A stretch of 64,000 nucleotides of DNA from Agelas oroides (lineage: Eukaryota > Porifera > Demospongiae > Agelasida > Agelasidae), in the NCBI GenBank assembly GCA_949130485.1, contig OX422183.1, positions 19,809,934 to 19,873,933 of the forward strand. The letters run 5' to 3'. The notes under the pieces are model-generated. The model made no database searches. It worked only from the letters and a program-made list of their open reading frames with translations, and was not told the DNA's origin. This document shows positions 17,397-28,481 of the stretch, one piece after another (positions within the stretch are counted from its first letter, which is position 1; each line of letters begins with the position of its first letter). The position numbers and the translations under genes are program-made.

Positions 17397-17984
17397 GTGA
17401 AAACAAACAACCTCCACCCACACAATCAGCCGTTCATGACACAATCAAGGAATTTCGTGGTATGTTTGGCTGATGTTTGTTTACAAACTACTACATGCAA
17501 GTGTTCACTACAAGCTTACCTCCATTAGGGCACAGTGTGTCGCTGCTAGGATGTCAAACACCTGCAAAATCAAAAGAAGTACTGAAAGTAAGTGATACAT
17601 GGTGCTGCATTGCAATGGCGTAGCTACACCAGGACCCATGCAGGCCTAAGACCTGCTGAATTGAGTGAGTGCCCAATAAATAGTAATCCAAGGTCAAAAA
17701 TCATTGCCCAAAACTAAGGTGCTTTGCATCCTCACTCATTGATGCATTTGCCACCTTGTTTGCATGCTTACTGTCTGTTTGGTGGGGATCGAGATACTGT
17801 ATGCAACTATGTGCATACACTATAGTAAGAAGTGCTCTTGGCAGATGACAATGGCCTAAAAATGGCTTCAGAATGGCTCTAAATTCAGAGATCATGCTGT
17901 GCCCGAGTATCTTTAGAATCCTGGCTACACCACTGGTTCAGTATATCATGTGATTGCATAAATTATACCTCTACACTACTATAG
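17397..17984 (+). other. Intron or intergenic stretch between CXXC and OTU exons
   Basis: No domain recognised. Only short open frames are present, and an acceptor CTACTATAG sits at its right end. Confidence 0.4.
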
Positions 17985-18588
17985 GAATTACTAACCAATT
18001 CAGCATATGTAAAAATTGGAGACTTTCCTGACGAACCTATCCCACCTGAAGTAGGGAACCAAGATGCCCAAGTTCAAGGCAGAAGACATTGCACACATTT
18101 TGAGCTGTAGTGGTAGGAAAGTGAAGAAAATGCTACCAGATGGAAACTGTCTCTTCAGAAGTCTATCATTTTGCCTTCATCGTTCCCAAGACAGGCATCT
18201 AGAGATAAGGAAAATACTTGTGCAATTCGTTGAAAGAAATGGTAACAACTACAAATTAACATTTACTTTTTGGACGTACACTTAGTGAACACTTGGAGAG
18301 TATGAAGAAACCGTTTGTGTGGGGTACTCAGCTTGAACTTCAAGCTGCTGCAGACTACTATGAGATGTGTATTTATCTTCTCACCAAGAGACAGCAGCAA
18401 GAGAGGTACCATTGGCATCGATACACACCCAAGAACAGTGCTGTACCTACAGACAACTTGCCACACATCGAACTTGCTCACCCAGGATCAGTACACCTTG
18501 ATCCCATCCTTGATGCTGCCACACTTCAGATTCCGAAGTCCGTCCCTCAACTGGATGGTGCTACAGAGTACCTTGAAGACATTCTTTA
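17985..18588 (+). pseudogene. OTU-domain cysteine protease, frameshifted
   Basis: Starting at ATG 18064, MLPDGNCLFRSLSF holds the OTU catalytic Asp and Cys (PDGNCLF). After a short interruption (18241-18286), EHLESMKKPFVWGTQLEL...MCIYLLT and ELAHPGSVHLD supply the rest of the fold, with the His in VHLD, ending at a stop at 18587-18589. OTU enzymes are deubiquitinases. Two defects show. The open frame preceding ATG 18064 (ELLTNSAYVKIGDF...) runs out of frame with it, and the apparent intron 18242-18285 (GTAACA...TTAG) does not keep phase. Unless splicing differs from my reading, it is disabled. Confidence 0.65.
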
Positions 18589-18639
18589 GTGTTTACAGTA
18601 CGTAAGCAAGAACGAGTTAGGCTATGAATATCAAATTCT

Positions 18640-18685
18640 ATTTATACGTTCAATGCGGAGTTTACACTGTACTTTACGGGATCCT
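18640..18685 (+). repeat. Right TIR of SWIM/CXXC/OTU element
   Basis: 46 bp, inverted match to 1006-1051 with two mismatches; ends ACGGGATCCT. It lies 51 bp after the OTU stop. Confidence 0.7.
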
Positions 18686-18710
18686 TTACACTAACCCAGC
18701 GCTGAGAAAA

Positions 18711-20876
18711 GCAGTCGTTCTGCCAGTGACAATATACGGACAATTATTGAAAAAACGGAAAGTGTATACGTACAAAAATTCCAATGTTCAATTAACGGTA
18801 CCTCGTCTTCCGGTGAGTTTCTAGAGTCTCTTGCCTACAAACGAGAAGCTGAATGCGCCTACCTTGCCAGCGGTTTTTTAGATCAGTCAGTCTACTATCG
18901 ATATCCAACGTTTCAAGCTTTAGACTCTTACCGCTTCGTGTAGGGAAGCCGTTGTTTACGAACGGTTCGATCGTACCCCGTGCGAGAGGGGTGCGGTTTA
19001 GCTTGGCACGTTTCGTTTCGCCCCCCTGAGCTACATGAAACAGGTACCATTCGAAAGCGCTGGAATCAGGCTACAAAATATGCAGAAACTAAGCGTGTAC
19101 ACGGTACAGGGTCTGGGATACATGCTGTGGTATGCGGACCAAAAAATTGCGGTTGACGGCTTGACGCATACATTTGCAAAGTAAGCAGTAACAATACGCA
19201 TGCTTGTATGTACCTATCACACAGTAAGATTAAGCCATGAAAAGGGCTAATATCCTGTATAACACAGACAAAAGGACTGGAGTATGACATACATGTAGCA
19301 CTGAAGACACTGAAGTGATCACCATGCATGCAGTGCATAATTGGGGGGAGGGGGGATATACTCAGGAGAAAAGATACGAAAGAATACACAACAGACAAGA
19401 GTTCAGTGCTAAATCTGTTCTTCAGGCTCTTCGCCTTCTTCATCTTCCCTTCGAATTGTGATTATCTTCATCAGTCTCCACTTTCACTACCACCTCCATC
19501 CTGAGCAGCTCATAATGCAGCAGTTCGTCCTGCTAGTACGATGTAGCGATACATGCTGTTGCTGGAATACTATGGGTAGCTACAGCAATGTAACAGCATT
19601 AACAGTATTGCTGCAGTTGTTCCTTCTACAGCTAGGACCACATCTATAGTAGACCCTTTCTTTACACAACTACAATGGTGTGTACAGCGACACTGCATGC
19701 AGGAACCCGAACTGTATAGCATTACAAACTCATTATGTTCGGGCCAGAACTTAAGTATCCTGGAGCTTATCCACTTTGTGTACAAGAGCATGCACAACAA
19801 TCTCAGGGGGCGAAGGTCCTTGCCATGCTGCTACAACAGCTTCCTGACAGAACACATTTGGTGTAGGCAAGACTGTCTGCAATAATACATCCATCAAAGT
19901 TCCCTGCCCCCCACAACAAAACATCGTGCAACACTCAGGCTGGGGGACAAGTGTGAATGTCCAGTGCAAGTTACTCCTTTCAGGGTTACAGTGCTTATAA
20001 ACAGTGTGATGATGCTGTAGAATAAGGATGAATTAGTAGTTGCAAAATAGAGGCACAGAGATATATACGATCAATACCATACCATATCAAGGTACACAGC
20101 AACTTGGCTTTTGCTTCTAAAACTCTCACTTTATCCATCTAATGATAAACTCATCCCAATCCTTTCATTATGCTAACCTGACTCAGCCTTGTACAAACAT
20201 GAACTCAGAGGGATAGCGTGTACTGCAGGAGGAACTGCTGTAGCTAAATCACTTTTCCACTGTTCAAGATGCATGGCTCTGCTGGAAATCACTTTTCCAC
20301 TGCTCAAGATGGCTTAAGTCTTCGTTTCAGACGCTCTTGGCAAGAGCACAGAGATTCTGTGTACCGTTACAAGTGCTTTTACGAACGCTTGCTTCGTTTG
20401 TAGACATCTTTTCACCACGTGGCGAATGCGAGGTTTCTGAATTTTTGGTCCGCATACCACAGCGTGTATCTCAGACCCTGTACCGTGTACACGCTTAGTT
20501 TCTGCATATTTTGTAGCCTGATTCCAGCGCTTTCGAATGGTACCTGTTTCATGTAGCTCAGGGGGGGCGAAACGAAACGTGCCAAGCTAAACCGCACCCC
20601 TCTCGTACGGGGTACGATCGAACCGTTCGCAAACAACGGCTTCCCTACACGAAGCGGTAAGAGTCTAAAGCTTGAAACGTTGGATATCGATAGTAGACTG
20701 ACTGGTCTAAAAAACCGCTGGCAAGGTAGGCGCATTCAGCTTCTCGTTTGTTGGCAAGAGACTCTAGAAACTCACCGGAAGACGAGGTACCGTTAATTGA
20801 ACATTGGAATGCGCCTTCGTTTTGACTTCCTGTTTTTTCAATAATCCACGTATACTTGTCACTGGCGGAATGACTG
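18711..20876. repeat. 2.1-kb inverted repeat with arms of about 430 bp
   Basis: Arm 1 (about 18711-19150, plus) and arm 2 (about 20434-20876, minus) match. The inner 360 bp look about 97% identical; the outer 70 bp are more diverged with small indels. The spacer of about 1.3 kb shows no coding signal. It could be a non-autonomous long-TIR transposon or an inverted duplication. The outer edge of arm 2 contains the ATG (20870) of the CARD-like gene, and the equivalent position in arm 1 is ACG. Confidence 0.85.
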
Positions 20877-21490
20877 AAAGGGAAAAGTCTGGCTTGCATC
20901 CTACATGTATTAGGTCTACTGTTCATGCAGATATGTCGAAGTATCAAGCATTCCGGCGTTCCTCTGTCAGAATAGAGACAGCTATCCAGGCAACCGTTGA
21001 CGACGTCGCGAGTAAGTGTATTGCTAATGACATCATATCTGCGGCTCTGCGACCAAAGTTCGTGAATGGGTCTGGAGACAAGGCACAAAAGGCTCATCAA
21101 CTTGTGAGTGCAGTCATAGATCAGATCAAAGTTGATGAATCGAAATTTGACGACTTTGTAGAAATACTTGAACAAGATGCTTCTTTTAAGAGACTTGTGC
21201 ACATCTTGCGATGTGAGGTTAGCAAGACACAACAACCAGGGCACAGTGCTATTGATGGACCCGAGAGAGACAACGAAGATATGGATCAGCTTCAACATTT
21301 CAATCCGCCAACTAGGTCAAGTGCTGAAGATGATCAAGAAGAGCCTTTTTCAACAGCAGTTGAACATGCTGATAAGCAGGCACAACTTGCTCCTGCCCAC
21401 TCACAGACAGTCAAGAGTTTTGAGTCAAAGGATTTAAAGGTTGACAGGAAAGCTCCTGATCTCAAATGCAATGAGAGATTTATGGAAAGG
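20870..21490 (+). CDS. CARD/death-fold-like domain protein, exon 1
   Basis: 207 codons from ATG 20870 to donor GGAAAG|GTGAGA (phase 2). Residues about 22-115 (MSKYQAFRRSSVRIETAIQ to FKRLVHILR) show the helical pattern of CARD-like domains: a variable first helix, ALRPKF, then KAQKAHQLVSAVIDQIKVDESKFDDFVEILEQD. This sequence style is common in invertebrate CARD proteins. The rest of the exon is acidic and low complexity. Splicing to the exon at 26401 keeps phase exactly (AG plus A). CARD plus coiled coil suggests an oligomerising signalling adaptor acting in the cytoplasm, by analogy only. The start codon and promoter lie at or inside the inverted-repeat arm. Confidence 0.7.
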
Positions 21491-21719
21491 TGAGACACGT
21501 GAATCAGAGAAGGTTGGAAGCTAGTAATTCAGATGCAAGGGGGTCACTCCCTACTATAGGCGCAGTATATATGTTTGTGACGCTTAGGCCGCAATTTGTG
21601 ACCACTTAAATTTTGCTGTGACCTTGTAAGCACTGCTAAGCTGCCAGTTGCTCTGTTGGTTTGGCAAAATTTGTTGTGACTTTGTGGCTTTTAGTATATA
21701 CAATACAGCAATACGGCCG

Positions 21720-22212
21720 TCATTATTACACGGAACGGACCGGGGGAAACGAAACGGAACAGTTCCGCCACATTATTTTACGGAACGGAACAGGTTCAAA
21801 TATGTGTGCTACCGCACACACAACTGCTAGTTACCGGCCGTGATACTGTTTGAACAGTAAGCAGAAAAAATTTTGAATTCGGTTGCGTTGACGCCTCGAC
21901 CCTTTTATAGCTATGTGACGGTTAGTACAGTTACTGACACTGTCAAGAGCTCCGGTTTAACATGCATGCATCTGCCGAAAAATAAAAGACAAGTATGTAC
22001 TTTGCTACCTACGAATAACCCGTTACCGTAGATCTATTGTCAGAGCTCATATTTGTACCGTACATAAAAACAAGTACTACGACCAGCAGGTAGAGCAATT
22101 CAACGCACGAGGCGGTATTTGCACGCCAGTCGTGCAAGCATTCGGACCCGGCTCCGTTCCATAAAATCATGTGACGGGACTCTGACTGTTCCGGTCCGAC
22201 TTTCGCTCGTGG
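21720..22212. mobile_element. MITE-like inverted repeat rich in GGAACGG
   Basis: Left arm about 21745-21806 (AAACGGAACAGTTCCGCC, ATTATTTTACGGAACGGA) pairs with right arm about 22125-22208, which carries the related ATTTTATGGAACGGAG on the minus strand. Arms are diverged with indels; ends are approximate. No coding content. Confidence 0.5.
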
Positions 22213-22914
22213 GGGTGTTTGTTTGTTGACGTGAGTGACATAGTTGGGGTCCCAAAAGGATGAGCAGTAGTCCAAAATAGGTACATCTAAGGAGTTATAC
22301 AGTTGATCAGGGGCTTTTATGAAAATGCCTGTGGAGCAGACAAACCTAGCTACCTCTTGGCTTTTAAATATACAGAGTCAATATGGGCTGTCCAGGAGGG
22401 GTCACTGGAGATAGAAACTCCTAAGTAGGTAACTGAAGGGTCCTTGCAAATTCTGTGCCATCAACTGTAAGTTCAATAGGTGGTAGTTGGTGAAGTGTGG
22501 AGATGCGCAAAAAAGATTTGGTCTTTTGGCATTTAAGTGATAGTTTAGCGGAACCCCTGATGTGGTGGTGGAAACTTTTAGATCAATTAAAAGGAGTTTA
22601 GTCCTTTTGTGTCATGTAGTTCTGAGTGGTGCGTAATGACTGCTCCAACTTAATTGATGTTACTTTGGAGGTTTGCCACATCTGAAACATTGTCATGCTG
22701 AATGGGTTCATCAATCGCAATTGGTTCGTACCTCCCCCTGTTAAGTACAAATAAGCCATAAGGTTCCATCAAAGGGCAGAGTTTGCTTCAACCTCTGATG
22801 AGATTCAAAACCTTACCTGTGACTGCACCCTACTTGACTGGATGCGAATAATGCCCATAGAATAGTACATGAATATTTACCTGAGTCCCGCCAAAATTAG
22901 ATGAATATAGCTAG

Positions 22915-23085
22915 ATTCAACCCTTTGTCTGGCACAAACACAAGAGTCCATGAATAAAGCCAGAGTTCCACCCCTGAACACAAGAGTCCATGATTATAGG
23001 CAGAGTTCCACTCCTTCTCTGGCCCACACACAAGAGTCCATGATTATAGCAAGAGTTCCACTCCTTCTCTGGCACAAACATACAA
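22915..23085. repeat. Tandem repeat, period about 59 bp, three units
   Basis: CACAAGAGTCCATGA ... AGAGTTCCACTCCTTC recurs three times (about 22935, 22980, 23031), the first unit shorter. The translated minus frame repeats accordingly, but coding is not supported. Confidence 0.7.
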
Positions 23086-23203
23086 TTACAAAATGAATGC
23101 TGCATATACACTGTATTCATAGATGGTAACTTCATATTTTTTCAGTGGCTACATTTTGACTATCAGGGAAACATTTTAAAGAATATGATGATGTTTGAAG
23201 TAC

Positions 23204-23272
23204 CATGGATAGACTCCAGCATTGTCAGCTTCACTGTAACAGTGAAGCTGACAATACCGGAGTCAATCCATG
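23204..23272. ncRNA. 69-nt near-perfect hairpin
   Basis: Arms of 34 nt around a 1-nt centre. The inner 17 bp (ATTGTCAGCTTCACTGT) pair perfectly, and the outer 17 bp have about four mismatches. Such a structure could be a small-RNA precursor or the remains of a foldback insertion. The very small loop argues against a classical pre-miRNA. Confidence 0.45.
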
Positions 23273-24039
23273 CTCTGCCACCTACTGTTGGCAATACACC
23301 TGCCCCTGGCCCATTTGATCACCAAAAGTTTGTCCTGATCTTTTGCAATGAAGCTGCATCACTCAAATGATGCACACAAGTCTGAAGTTAAAGGACAAGG
23401 ACTAGGCATAATGGTGAGCAATTTTATAGAAGAGCATGGTGGATACCTTCGACTAAGTGACGAAGAGTGTGAGAACACTTAAAGGCTGTGGAAGGAAGCA
23501 AGGCCAATATCATTACTCTCATGCAAACTTTCTCTCCTGCTTTACCACGACCATGCAGTCGTTTGTTGGGGTCCCCGAGATCCTTGTCCTCAACCATATC
23601 TCTGGCCAGAGATGTGACCAGCAAGACTGCGGCTAGCATCATGTTTTATAGCACGATACTAGTTGTAGGCTCTTTACCACACGCAAACTAAAACGATGCT
23701 TGTGGCCTGGGAACGACGCTATTCATCCTTTGGCTTTCATGCCCACTCTTCCTGATACTGTGGATTTTGCATCACACTACCTCAGATTGCTGCAATGTCG
23801 CCATCACAGAAGCTTGACTGTATAAGTAGTGCTTTGCATGCTCTTTTTTGTCGTATAACGTGTAGACAGCCTGCTTCGCATTACCCGGAGATTTCACGCC
23901 AGGGGCGGAGTTTCCGTCCTAGTGCAGCAAGTCTGGGGAGAGGCCGTATGCTTAGAAACCACTCACCATGGGTTCTTTCCTGATGGAGAGAATTTTCCGG
24001 TCGACCCCTAACGGAGTTCTGATGGCACATGCTGACTGG

Positions 24040-25075
24040 CCACCTGTCCATACATAGCAGTATACACAGAGGATTGTGGGGGTTGGTAGTTGTCTGGCTG
24101 TCATGGCTTAGTGGCAGGGCACAGGCTGCTCAAGCCAGAGGTGTCCTGAGTTCGACTCCGGCGACTGCTGGCCTTTTCACTTTCCTCTATTTTCACCTCA
24201 TAACATCTAAATTCCAGGATGCTCTGAGCATTTAGAGTGAGAAAACCACTCAGCATGAGAGTGAGAAGTCAAACCCAGGTCACCTCTGGCTTGAGCTGCC
24301 AGTGCTCTGCCATTGAGCCATGACAGCCGGACAACCACCAACCCCCACAATCCTCTATATGTACTGCACAGGAGATACTGAATGCCTCAGTTGCATACCT
24401 GGTAGCCACTCAGGTCGACTGGAAAATTCTCTCCATCAGGAAAGAACTTCCTCAATTTTTGTCTCATAACATCTAAATTCCAAGATGCTCTGAGCATTTA
24501 GAGCGAGAAAACCACTCAGCATGGGTTTTTTCCTGATGGAGAGAATTTTCCAGTCAACCCCTAACGGAGTTCTGACAGCACATGCTGAGTGGCTGCCTGG
24601 TGTGCAACTGAGGCATTTAGTACCTCCTGTGCAGTAGATGTAGAGGATTGTGGGGGTTGTCCGGCTGTCGTGGCTCAGTGGCAGAGCACTGGCGGCTCAA
24701 GCCAGAGGTGTCCTGCGTTTGACTTCTCACTTTCCTCAATTTTTGTCTCATAACATCTAAATTCCAGCATGAAGCAAGATGCTCTGAGCATTTAGAGTGA
24801 GAAAAACTACTCAGCATGGGTTCTTTCCTGATGGAGAGAGCTTTCCAGTCAACCCCTAACAGAGTTCTGACAGCACATGCTGAGTGGCTGCCTGGTGTGC
24901 GACTGAGGCATTTAGTACCACTTGTGCAGTAGATGTAGAGGATTGTGGGGGTTGGTGGTTGTCCAGCTGTAGTGGCAGAGCACTGGCGGTTCAAGCCAGA
25001 GGTGTCCTGGGTTTGACTCCCAGCAACTGCCGGCCTTTTCACTTTTGCTCTATTTTTGCCTCATAACATATACAT
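24040..25075. repeat. Rearranged array of tRNA-headed SINE copies
   Basis: Four tRNA-like heads: plus at about 24088-24165, minus at about 24268-24345, plus at about 24656-24725 and about 24952-25035. They carry a box A-like GTGGCAGAGCACTGGC and a box B-like GTTTGACTCC (GAGTTCGACTCC in the first). Each is joined to a shared body (CTCAGCATGGGTTCTTTCC, GAGAGAATTTTCC, GGATTGTGGGGGTTG), giving a period near 300 bp. The mismatched heads and missing body parts show these are SINE copies, not functional tRNA genes. Confidence 0.75.
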
Positions 25076-26400
25076 TCCTTTATAGTCTTGGAGTAAGAGC
25101 CTGTAAATCTCATTGGCCAATTTAGCATGAGTAAGCCAAATCAACAGATGTGAGGCCATGTTACTGTAACTCTCCAATCATATACAGCAAGACTATGGGA
25201 TAATATACCTAGATTCTTAGATAGTAATATTTCAGCAGGGAGTCACCTCAGCTTTTGTATAGCTGATTTTCAGGTGAACCCTGCAACAATGACACAAAAT
25301 AAAGTCCTACACACACTGACACATCCATCAACTACACAACTAAACATGAACAGATACATTTAGTCTTGTTCAAAACTTCAGGGGTTACAACTTCAGAAGT
25401 CCAACATCTGCAGTGGCCATGCTGAAGAGTGAGTCCAGGCTAAAGTATGACAAGGCGTTCTCTGGACTTTTTGAGTCTTCAAGCATCCAAAGTAGCGACA
25501 AGGGATTATCAATTTTCTATGTGTGTTTCATGAGACATGCATGCAAATTGGGCAGGTCTAACGCGCATGAAGTTCAGTGTTCTATATTGTTGGAAGAGAC
25601 CATGCAGATCAAGCATTTCAGGCAGCTTGCATCACATTTTCGCAATGAGAGTTTTGGGGAAGAAATGTTTGAGGCGATCTTACAGGCAGGCAGCACGGTT
25701 CAGTCAACTCCACTGGCTTCACTATAGCTGCAGAAATTACGTGTGGGAGATTCTAGTAATATTTTGCCCAAACATGGCCTTAGAAGTGATCTTAGAGCGC
25801 CTAATTTTAGAAGACTTTCCTCAGGGAGCATGTCCCCAGACCCCCTAGATAGTGCATATGCTCATCTATCATCACCGGGCTGTACCAGTCTAGAATAGCT
25901 GGCTCCGGCCCTGCAGGAGGGCTTAGTACAAGTGGAAGCTTTGATGGGGGCGTTATTTGGAGTCATGGCTTTACCTGCCAAACTTCCACTTGTTTATCTT
26001 TAGCTGAATTGGCCTTCTTTTATGTCTGCCGCAAACAAATTTCTTCTGAACAGACTGACCAACAAACCAGACTCTTCTTAGAGTGCTCAGGGAATTTTAT
26101 TGTTACATGTAAAACTTTTGCAATGAACATCAAATGTCCACTGTATATTCAGCCCATCAATTATTGGACAGTGAATTTTGGAAGCTTTCAGTGTGAAAAC
26201 CCCATAGCTAATCACCAGTCTTACAATATTGAAGGTACAGGTTTCTTTTTTCTTCATTCATAATAGTACATGTCTAGTTGTCCATTACCTGAATAGTTCT
26301 CAACATGCAGCGGTACAATATTGATGAGGAGAGGAGGGGGTGGGGGAGGGGGCAGGAGGTGCTGGTCCCTGACTGGCTATGTTATTTTTTTTTAACCTAG

Positions 26401-27202
26401 AGAGATTGACAGCCCAAGAAGGCAGGTTCCAGGTCAAGAAAAGATGCAAAAGCTCAAAACTGCACTAACTGAGAGTAGGATAAATGATGCCCTCCAAATA
26501 GTTGATGAGCTTGAAAAAGAAAGAAATGAAGAGATACTGAGGAATGAACTTCTACAGAAATGCAAGCTTGCTGAAGGAGAACCATACAGCGAGCATGAAC
26601 AAACGAAAGAAGCACTAAAAAGGTGTCAACTTGTTGATGAAATGAGACAAAGGGAATGTAAGCTTTATGATGAAATGAGACAGAGGGAACGCGAACTTCA
26701 TAATGAAACAAAAGGAGAACTAGAAAGGGTACAACGTAAACTGGATGATAAATTGAAAGAAAGGGAATGTGAACTTCATAATGAAGCAAAAGGAGAACTA
26801 CAAAAGGTACTACAACAGGAACTAGAAAGGGAACGTGAAATCCATAGAGAAACAAAAGGAGAACTACGAAAGGTACTACAAAGAGAACTGCAAAGGGAAC
26901 GTGAACTGGATGATGAAATGAGACGAAGGGAACATCAACTTCACGATGAAATGAGAAAAAGGGAATGTGAACTTCATGATGAAACAAAAGGAGAACTACA
27001 AAAGGTACTACAAAGAGAACTACAAAGGGAACATGAACTGGATGATGAAATGAGACAAAGGGAACATCAACTTCACGATGAAATGAGTAAAAGGGAATGT
27101 GAACTTTATGTTGAAAGAAAAGTACTACGTGAACATTATGATCAAGTGACACAAACGGAAGGTATTATACAAGGCTATTCGATAAAAAAACAGTATCAGT
27201 AA
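26401..27202 (+). CDS. Hendecad coiled-coil exon of CARD-like gene
   Basis: Begins after acceptor TAACCTAG with A that completes the Arg codon of the CARD exon, then EIDSPRRQVPGQEKMQKL. From about 26640 to 27120 the protein is a regular 11-residue repeat of the form R-R-E-H-Q-L-H-D-E-M-R, with ETKGEL inserts. A 44-residue (132-bp) block is duplicated almost identically at the DNA level (about 26860-26990 and 26990-27120). Hendecads form long, slightly right-handed coiled coils, so this is a rod or oligomerisation domain. It ends at TAA 27200-27202, or earlier at a possible donor ACGGAAG|GTATTA (27161). Confidence 0.75.
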
Positions 27203-27993
27203 AATACAATGAACAAATACATGCATCAGTTTTAAGGACATTTAGATGAATAGAGAAGACCAAAAATTTAATTTTTCTGTTTGTGTTGTTTTGCACTCTC
27301 AAATATTAACACAAATCTTTCATGGTATCAAATATCATGGCGTACGGTAGTACGCAGAGATGACCCCGAAAAAAAAATGGTGGCCACATTAAAAGTGAGA
27401 TCCATTAGCGACAGTAACTTAGCCACTTAACTGCAATAACTACTCAGACTTTGCCCTGAAAGGGGTTGTCGTCCTTGGAACAGTCCTTGTTCAAAGGTGA
27501 TGTTGACTAGCTATGTTTTTTCCTGGAGTAGTGAGTCAGTATATCATTCCAGACTGTGTTTCCAGCAAAAGGACCAGGCTCAAGGATAATAAATAGCTAG
27601 ACTGTATAATCCAGTTGGTGATGTTTCAGTTTACATACAGAAAATTTAAGTGAGCATCAGGAGGCTGGACCTAACCCAGTTTGTTGTTCTTTTCAGCTGA
27701 ACTGTTTTACAAAGCATTTGAATGACATCAAGTGGAGGTAAAGAGGGGTGTGGAGTCCGACAGCAACCCCCAAGTATTCTAGCCTGACAGCAATTAGTTA
27801 ACGTAGATACCAATAAATCCGCTTTCAAAGCACTCTACTTCCATTTATTATGTCGAATTGGAGATCATGTAAGTCACAATAGCAGTGAGTGTTCCAAAAC
27901 TCCTTCAAAAATCACATCTTGGCACACTATGAAGCTTCCTCCTGTACCACTTCTGGTTTGTCTCTTCCAAACTGAATTCAGTAATCACAGCAA
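27203..27993. other. Intergenic, nothing recognised
   Basis: No domain, repeat or RNA gene seen between the coiled-coil exon and the ISL2EU element. Confidence 0.4.
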
Positions 27994-28194
27994 TAGACCA
28001 TTATCCATTGTTACGTAATTATGACGTCTGGGGGGAAATAGTAGGCATTAATTGGAATACGATGGCATGCGAATGGCGCGACTACCTCCACTCTTCGAGT
28101 TTTTTCTTGCGCGTGTCAGCTGTTTTCCACTGTTTATTCTTTTGCGAGGTTAGTTCAGTTGTTTTCCTATCCTATAGAATTGTTTCGAGATCCG

Positions 28195-28358
28195 ATGGCA
28201 ACTAGAGCGGAAGTAGACGACAACGACTCTTCACCTGGCCCTTCGCGGTCTTGCAGCACTGCTCCAGTCCATAAGTGGACATGCGCTGCGCTCAAAACCT
28301 GGCTTAAGGTCCGCGGATTGAGCTATTCTGGGATGAAAAAGGACGAACTTGTAGCGAA
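28195..28358 (+). CDS. ISL2EU accessory protein, exon 1 with SAP domain
   Basis: ATG 28195 (MATRAEVDDNDSS...). WTCAALKTWLKVRGLSYSG then MKKDELVAK is a SAP motif, a helix-turn-helix DNA-binding fold. The donor AA|GTAAGT leaves phase 2, and exon 2 supplies the completing G. Confidence 0.8.
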
Positions 28359-28481
28359 GTAAGTTAGAACGTTACTTGGTTACTGTAGCGGCCCAGTAGG
28401 CGGAGAGATATGAACCCTTCCTTCCAGTTAGTATAAATTATTAATACACAACATGAAAACATAATACTGGTTTATTTATAG

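Larger units (their letters stand above)
1006..18685 (+). mobile_element. Decayed DNA transposon encoding SWIM, CXXC and OTU domains, with 46-bp TIRs
   Basis: Two 46-bp sequences in inverted orientation (1006-1051 and 18640-18685) differ at only two positions and bracket a single plus-strand coding region. That region runs from a FAR1-like segment through a SWIM zinc finger, a lysine/arginine-rich linker and a CXXC zinc finger to an OTU domain. FAR1-like plus SWIM is the domain context of MULE-type transposases, but no DDE core is visible between them, so the family is inferred. No clear target-site duplication flanks the TIRs. The element was later split by a 14-kb Penelope-like array, so its unit length without that insertion is about 3.6 kb. 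The alternative is a host gene that happens to lie between two copies of a small repeat. Confidence 0.55.
21491..26400 (+). other. 4.9-kb intron of CARD/coiled-coil gene
   Basis: Bounded by GTGAGA at 21491 and TTTTAACCTAG before 26401. It contains a MITE, a tandem repeat, a 69-nt hairpin and a SINE array, listed separately. Between 25077 and 26400 I see only short frames (for example 25413-25727, 26009-26263) without recognisable domains. Confidence 0.55.

Noticed and set aside
22915..23085. CRISPR-like array
   Set aside because: Only three imperfect 59-bp tandem units with no unique spacers, in a clearly eukaryotic context.
24088..25035. Functional tRNA genes
   Set aside because: Box A/B-like sequences are present, but the heads are degenerate and joined to a common SINE body in several copies.
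25413..26263. Open frames at 25413 and 26009 as extra exons of the CARD gene
   Set aside because: No recognisable domain, and phase agreement already joins 21490 directly to 26401; kept only as possible alternative exons.
26454..27152. 232-codon minus-strand frame rich in Val/Phe/His
   Set aside because: Antisense shadow of the hendecad coiled-coil exon, sharing its DNA-level periodicity.
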